From: Halicephalobus mephisto
Taxonomy: Eukaryota; Nematoda; Chromadorea; Rhabditida; Panagrolaimidae
Direction: 5' to 3'
Assembly (NCBI GenBank): GCA_009193035.1
Contig: SWDT01000030.1
Location: 248,001-312,000 of the forward strand
DNA length: 64,000 nt
Part shown: piece by piece, positions 59,123-64,000 of the stretch
How the letters are laid out: every line of letters begins with the position of its first letter
How positions within the stretch are numbered: the first letter of the stretch is position 1
Translations under genes and position numbers: made by a program
Notes under the pieces: model-generated
Told to the model about the DNA's origin: nothing
Database searches by the model: none
What the model saw: the letters and a program-made list of their open reading frames with translations, nothing else

Positions 59123-61748
59123 ATGGTAATGTCTGAGAAAAACTGGACAAATTACAATACCAATGGCGGAAATTGGACACGATCGGGTTGGTAGATTTTG
59201 TTTTTTATTTTGACTATGCTCTTTCCGGGCGAAATGTAAACCTAGGGATAGACGCGGACTGGTTCTGGTTTATCTCTATATCTGTTTTTTGGTTTTTTAT
59301 ATTGATCTATTTCGTTTTTAACTTTCAGAGAATGCGGTAAGCAATCCGATCATGGTACAGAATTCGACTGTAGGTCATTCAGCTGGAGCTGTTTCCCCAA
59401 GATCTGCAGGAGAAGCTTTGATTATCTCGACAATCAATCAAGTTTTGAGCTCTTCTCCGGCAAGCGGAGCGAGAGACGGAAAAATCCCTCACACAAAAAA
59501 TGGCCGAAAACATTCGCCATCCAAAAACAATGATGACAAAACGTAAGTTCAATCACTTTAAATTTGCATATGGTTGTGTTTTGTAGATTAAGCGAAGATG
59601 TGAGAAGTGGCGCCACTTCAGTGGAAACTCCTATTCCAGGTGCTATTTCTATTCCGCTAGCGACTGATGCTACGACTCCATTGGGGGCAACTCCGGAAAT
59701 CCCCATATACCCCTATGTTATGCCGAATCAATCAATCATGTACACTGCTGATTCTAATAGATTCGGTGCCAGCGGTGGCGGTTATGGTGTTGGAAGCTGG
59801 GGTGCTGTGTACAATATTCCTGAACTTGGAACTCCACCGAGTTCCATTTATGCTTCGACTCCACCAACTCATATTCCTTACCAACTTAATCAGCAGTCCT
59901 ACATGCCTAATGTTGCATCTCCATTAACGAATAACTTTAATGCGTTGTCGTTATCTGGCCAACAACAACCTCGAGTGAGAAGAGATTCGTTCAATACTAA
60001 TGTTCCTCCTGTTCGAGCAGTCAACAGTTATGCCACTCCGACCCCTATTCCACCTCCTCAATCGTATTTCTTCCTGTCTCCTAACAATTCGTTTGGATCA
60101 AGCCCAACTTATCTTTGTAAGTGGTGTTTTTGGAGACTTGATTAATAGTATTGTTTAGATAACGGAGGATTTGCTAATATGAATGCTCCGCAACAACCCC
60201 CTCCTAGTGCTCCAATTGCTCCTCAGTCGAATGTACCTATTTATACCCCTCAAAATGGACCGAGAACTGTGTACACTAATCAAACAACTTCATTGCATTC
60301 GTCAGGAGCTTTCGCAGCTAATGGCGCAGCAAATAACCATGCAACAAATCGTAGAGGACCTCAAAGTCATGGAAGAGTGACTGCCTCTAATTCTAATACA
60401 AGCGATAAATCACCTCCTCAACGTTCTCAACAATTGGATGATTTTCGAAATAGTCGTCTTCCTCATTTGCAACTTTCTGATCTTGGATCTAATGTTGTGG
60501 AATTTGCTAAAGACCAGCATGGTTCTAGGTTTATTCAGCAGAAACTTGAAAGAACTAACAACAAAGAAAAGCAAGTGGTATTTGATGAGGTTATAAAACA
60601 TGGACCTATGTTGATGACAGATGTGTTTGGGAACTATGTTATTCAGAAATTTTTTGAATTTGGTACACCTGAACAGAAAAATCAACTTGTTGATGCGATT
60701 AGAGGTAATGTTATGAGTTTAGCATTGCAAATGTATGGTTGTCGTGTTATTCAAAAAGCATTAGAAACAATTACACAAGAACAACAAATGGAAATATTAG
60801 CTGAAATGAAAGGACAAGTTTTAAAATGTGTTAAGGATCAAAATGGTAATCATGTTGTTCAGAAGGTTATTGAAAAAGTTGATCCTGAGAAATTACAATT
60901 TATTATTGACTCATTTACGAATAGTTCGACGGATACTGTGTCATCTCTTGCTAAACATCCTTGTAAGTTTAATTTTATATATTGTTTTTTGAGTATTTGG
61001 CATTTTTAAATTGAAAATATCTAATGCTTGTTAGATTTTGAATATTTGGTTATTTTGGATTTTGAGTGTTTAAATTCTTTGCTTTTAGATGGTTGTAGAG
61101 TTATACAACGTGTTCTTGAACATTGTACTCCTGCTCAGAAACAAGTTGTTCTTGAACATCTTCATCAAAATGTGAAAGACTTGATTTCTGATCAATATGG
61201 GAACTACGTCATTCAGCATGTTATTGAACATGGAGAAGAAGAGGATAGAAATCGTATTGTCTCTGAAATCAAAGGAGATGTCTTGAAATATGCCCAACAC
61301 AAATTTGCATCTAACGTGATAGAGAAATGCTTAACTCATGGCAATTTGGAACATAAGAGTCTTCTTATAACTGAAGTTTGTGGAGATGGTTCGAAACCTA
61401 CGCCTTTGCTTGACATGATGAAGGATCCGTTTGCTAATTACGTCGTCCAGAAAATGCTTGATGTTGCTGATAGTTCTCTGAGAAAGAAGATGATGCTAGC
61501 TATAAAGCCTCATATTCCGCATTTGCGAAAGTTTAACTTTGGTAAACATATTATTAGTAAGTTTCTTAATAGTTTTTCAAATATTTAATTACTTTTTAGC
61601 GAAATTGGAGCGTTACTTCCAAAAATCCGCAGCGCCGGGTCAAACTTTTGCTGATTTCTCGGGAGAAGGAGGTTTGTCTTCACAAATGAATTCCGGAATG
61701 ATGACTGGAATTGATTATTCAGCTGGACAACGCGCGCTTTTCCCCTAA
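59123..61748 (+). CDS. puf-9: Pumilio-class PUF RNA-binding protein
   Basis: Six exons: 59123-59186, 59329-59542, 59587-60116, 60159-60962, 61089-61556 and 61600-61748. They give 742 residues. The first 365 are low-complexity (Ser/Pro/Asn/Gln). The Pumilio homology domain follows with eight repeats whose RNA-contact motifs are, in order: SRFIQQ, NYVIQK, CRVIQK, NHVVQK, CRVIQR, NYVIQH, SNVIEK, NYVVQK. These match human PUM1/2 repeat for repeat, so the predicted target is UGUANAUA. Among C. elegans PUFs, puf-9 is the Pumilio-like one, hence the symbol. It represses mRNAs through 3' UTR sites. For exon 1, the donor GTTGGT at 59187 is required, because the next GT would create a stop at the junction. 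Confidence 0.93.
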
Positions 61749-62161
61749 TTGATATAAAAATTTAAGAATTTTATAAGCCTTAGATGAAATATATATAGCT
61801 GCCCTATTTGTTTTGGGGTTTTTGCTGCTCATTTGTTATCTTGTACATGGAATATTGTATTTTTATTACTCGAGGAACTATAGCATTCAGTGAGGTCCTG
61901 AATCTTCTGAAAATGATATAAGTTCGACACTTATTTTTTAGGATTTTTGTAGGCCTTTTTTGATGTAATTTTTGTATAGTTCCAATTTGTAAAAAATTAA
62001 AAAATTTTATGTTTATTTTTGTAAACTTTGTTATTACTTGAAAGTTTATTGAACTTTGTTTTCGAGGAATAAAGTTTTCTTTTAGAATTGTAAGATTGTG
62101 AACCTGTTTTATCGGTTGATTATTTGGTAATTATCGTTTTGGGATTTTTTTGGTTTTTTAG
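61749..62161 (+). terminator. PUF 3' UTR with poly(A) signal upstream of the next gene
   Basis: A canonical AATAAA at 62068-62073 is followed 88 bp later by TTTTTTAG directly before the next ATG. This is the spacing seen between poly(A) signals and SL2 trans-splice sites in nematode operons. The UTR itself is U-rich with no ORF. Confidence 0.55.
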
Positions 62162-63551
62162 ATGTGGTCAACGAGAAGAATACTGGGCGCTGGTGGAGCT
62201 TTATTGGGTTCTGTATTGTTGGTGAAAGAAGATAAACAACAAAGTTGGAGAATTGAATATCCGAAATTGGTTAATAAAGAAGGTGAACAATTAAGTAGAA
62301 GAATTGTTAATGATCAAGATAAAACAAACTTGAATTTGAAGCTTTATCAATATCAAAGTTGTCCGTATTGTTGCAAGGTTTGGGTTTTTTTAATTTTTAA
62401 ATTTTTCATGTAGAATTTTGAAATTTTTAAATGAAATTTGAGGTTTTTTATATATGAAATTTAAGAATTACTTATATACGAAATTTTCCGACTTTTTCAT
62501 GTAGAATTTTGAAATTTTTAAATGAAATTTGAGGTTTTTTATATATGAAATTTAAGAATTACTTATATACGAAATTTTCCGACTTTTTTATGTAGAATTT
62601 GACAATTTTTAAATGAAATTTGAATTTTTTTATATATGGAATTTAAGAATTACTTATATACGAAATTTTCCGACTTTTTTATGTAGAATTTGACAATTTT
62701 TATATCAAATTTTTTAGGTTAGAGCAATGCTTGATTATTATGGCTTTAGTTATGAAGTTATCGAAGTTAATCCAGTAACTAAATCTCAGGTTAAATTTAG
62801 CAAGGATTACAAGAAAGTACCAATTGTAACAAGTTCGGAAATTGATAAACCACTAGTAGAATCGTCATTGGTTATCTCGATTTTGAAAACCTTCTTAACT
62901 CGTTCAGAAAGAAAACTCAATGAGTGTGTTGATTTTTACCCTATTATTGAAGGGGTTAATCCAGAAAACGGAAAGATTCAACTCAATTACCCCAATAAGT
63001 ACTTTGTAATGATGGAGGATTCCTTGAAGTCTCAACAAGAATTACAAACGACAAAAGAAGAAAGGGAATGGAGAGAATGGGTTGATGAACATTTTATTCA
63101 TTTGATATCTCCGAATGTTTATAGATCGTGGGATGAAGCATTGGAAACTTTTAGAAGTTTTGATAAAGCTGGAGAATGGGAAAGAAATTTTTCGACATGG
63201 GAAAGATATTTGGCGATATATGCTGGAGCTTTGGCAATGTTTATGATATCGAAAAGACTGAAGAAGCGACATAATATTGATGATGAGAGGAAAGCGATGA
63301 TGGATGCATGTGAGTTGTGGATGAAAGCTAAAGGGAATAGTAGGAAGTTTATGGGTGGAAATGAACCGAATCTTGCGGATTTGGCACTGTATGGAGCTAT
63401 TAATTCTTTTGTGGGATGTAGAACGTTTAAAGAAATGAGAGAACAAACGGAAATAGGAAAATGGTATGATGATGTTCATTTTGCTGTTGCTCAAAAACAA
63501 GGAAGGCATCTTGTTGCTGCTAAATCTGCCGCTATTGCTGGGAAGAAATGA
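62162..63551 (+). CDS. pges-2: Prostaglandin E synthase 2-like (PTGES2) protein
   Basis: Exons 62162-62377 and 62718-63551 give 349 residues. The N-terminus has a hydrophobic anchor (about residues 8-21). The glutaredoxin-like domain has CPYC at residues 67-70, then VRAMLDYYGF, YEVIEVNP, KKVPIV and VESSLVI. The GST-like C-terminal half includes EREWREWVD and NLADLALYG. PTGES2 family members bind heme and glutathione and are Golgi or mitochondrial. The catalytic role in vivo is debated. Intron 1 holds three tandem copies of an about 95-bp unit. It may be the second gene of an operon with the PUF gene. Confidence 0.92.
62405..62700. repeat. About 95-bp tandem repeat, three copies, in pges-2 intron
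   Basis: Units begin near 62405, 62495 and 62588 with TTTTT(C/T)ATGTAGAATTT. They continue TTTTTAAATGAAATTTGA, TTATATATGAAATTTAAGAA, TTACTTATATACGAAATTTT, CCGAC. Confidence 0.9.
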
Positions 63552-64000
63552 TTATGTACATGATGTAGGCACTTGTTTTGGTTAATAGTGGTTGAATTGG
63601 CTGAATTAGGTTATGAAATAAATGTAGTTTTGAAGTTTTCGTAAATGTAAATACAGGGAATTAGTGAATTTGGATTTTGCAAGGGAACTGCGGATTTTAT
63701 TTTGATATTGGTTGTTCTGGTTTTGAGGAGTTTCTGGGAAATTTGGGGGTTTTGGTTTCAGTTTCGGTGTTATTAAAGTTCGAGATTGAATTTTGGATTT
63801 TTTGTGTTAAAAAATAAGTTATGAGTTGTTTGAATTAGAAGAATCTAGCTAATTTTTAACTATTAATTTAGATAAAACAGATTTTTGAAATAGAAAAAAT
63901 CAAATTTTTTGAACACAAAAAATTCATATTTTAACTTTTAATTATTAATTATTAATTTTGATGAAACAGAACACGGATTTTTCGCGTTAAGACACGAATT
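63552..64000. other. 3' flank of pges-2 and partial inverted-repeat motif
   Basis: AATAAA near 63617 ends the pges-2 transcript. The remaining sequence is AT-rich. At the window edge (63977-64000) TTTTTCGCGTTAAGACACG matches the terminal motif of the palindrome at 18241-18590, so another copy of that element probably begins here. Confidence 0.6.

Overview
This window reads as a piece of a nematode chromosome, most likely a rhabditid close to Caenorhabditis. It is very AT-rich outside exons. It has many short introns with GTAAG/GTGAG donors and TTTCAG or TTTTAG acceptors. Several genes have a splice-like acceptor immediately upstream of the start codon, as expected for spliced-leader trans-splicing, and several same-strand genes are spaced by about 100-300 bp as in nematode operons. 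The protein set (DVE-1, OSM-1/IFT172, BiP HSP-3, SYM-4/WDR44, a Pumilio-type PUF) is nematode-like. From memory, several of the C. elegans counterparts are X-linked. I saw no rRNA, convincing tRNA, CRISPR array or virus. All exon joins were worked out by hand from reading frame, splice sites and family conservation.

Layout. 255-3886 (+): 3' part of a two-homeodomain dve-1-like gene. 4471-13272 (-): a complete seven-exon osm-1 (IFT172) gene with a perfect RFX/DAF-19 X-box 77 bp upstream of its ATG. 14651-15865 (-): alpha-tubulin acetyltransferase. 15866-20171: repeat-rich intergenic DNA with a 350-bp palindrome and a candidate structured RNA. 20172-22623 (-): ER chaperone BiP (hsp-3-like) with an ER-stress-type promoter about 750 bp upstream. 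23741-28262 (-): a compact run of mre-11, dcs-1, POLR3K and a CLCC1-like membrane protein, the last two overlapping by 13 nt. 29591-34696 (+): a PRRC2/BAT2-type protein. 34912-35706 (-): an unrecognised small protein with a possible DNA-binding domain and coiled coil. 36427-38432 (+): a Brat/NCL-1-type NHL protein without B-boxes. 40905-42554 (+): an MH2-domain protein. 42706-49622 (-): sym-4 (WDR44), mrps-14 and a very short ATP6AP2 (vha-20-like) gene, likely an operon. 50302-51803 (-): idhb-1. 52076-52919 (+): ADAT2. 53592-57940 (+): a tandem pair of AIG1/ADTRP-family membrane hydrolases. 59123-61748 (+): a Pumilio-class PUF gene. 62162-63551 (+): prostaglandin E synthase 2-like.

Functional themes are housekeeping and cell biology rather than one dedicated system. 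OSM-1 and the tubulin acetyltransferase both act on axonemal or neuronal microtubules. MRE-11, DCS-1 and POLR3K are nucleic-acid processing genes sharing a putative transcription unit. SYM-4, MRPS-14 and the ATP6AP2 stub share another. I do not see a clearly new multi-gene system. The items most worth a second look are three GC-rich, hairpin-rich non-coding islands (19.9-20.06 kb, 28.5-28.83 kb and 54.98-55.13 kb), the POLR3K/CLCC1-like overlap, the 97-residue ATP6AP2, the NHL protein lacking B-boxes, and several inverted-repeat elements and one high-copy 12-mer palindrome spread over the window.
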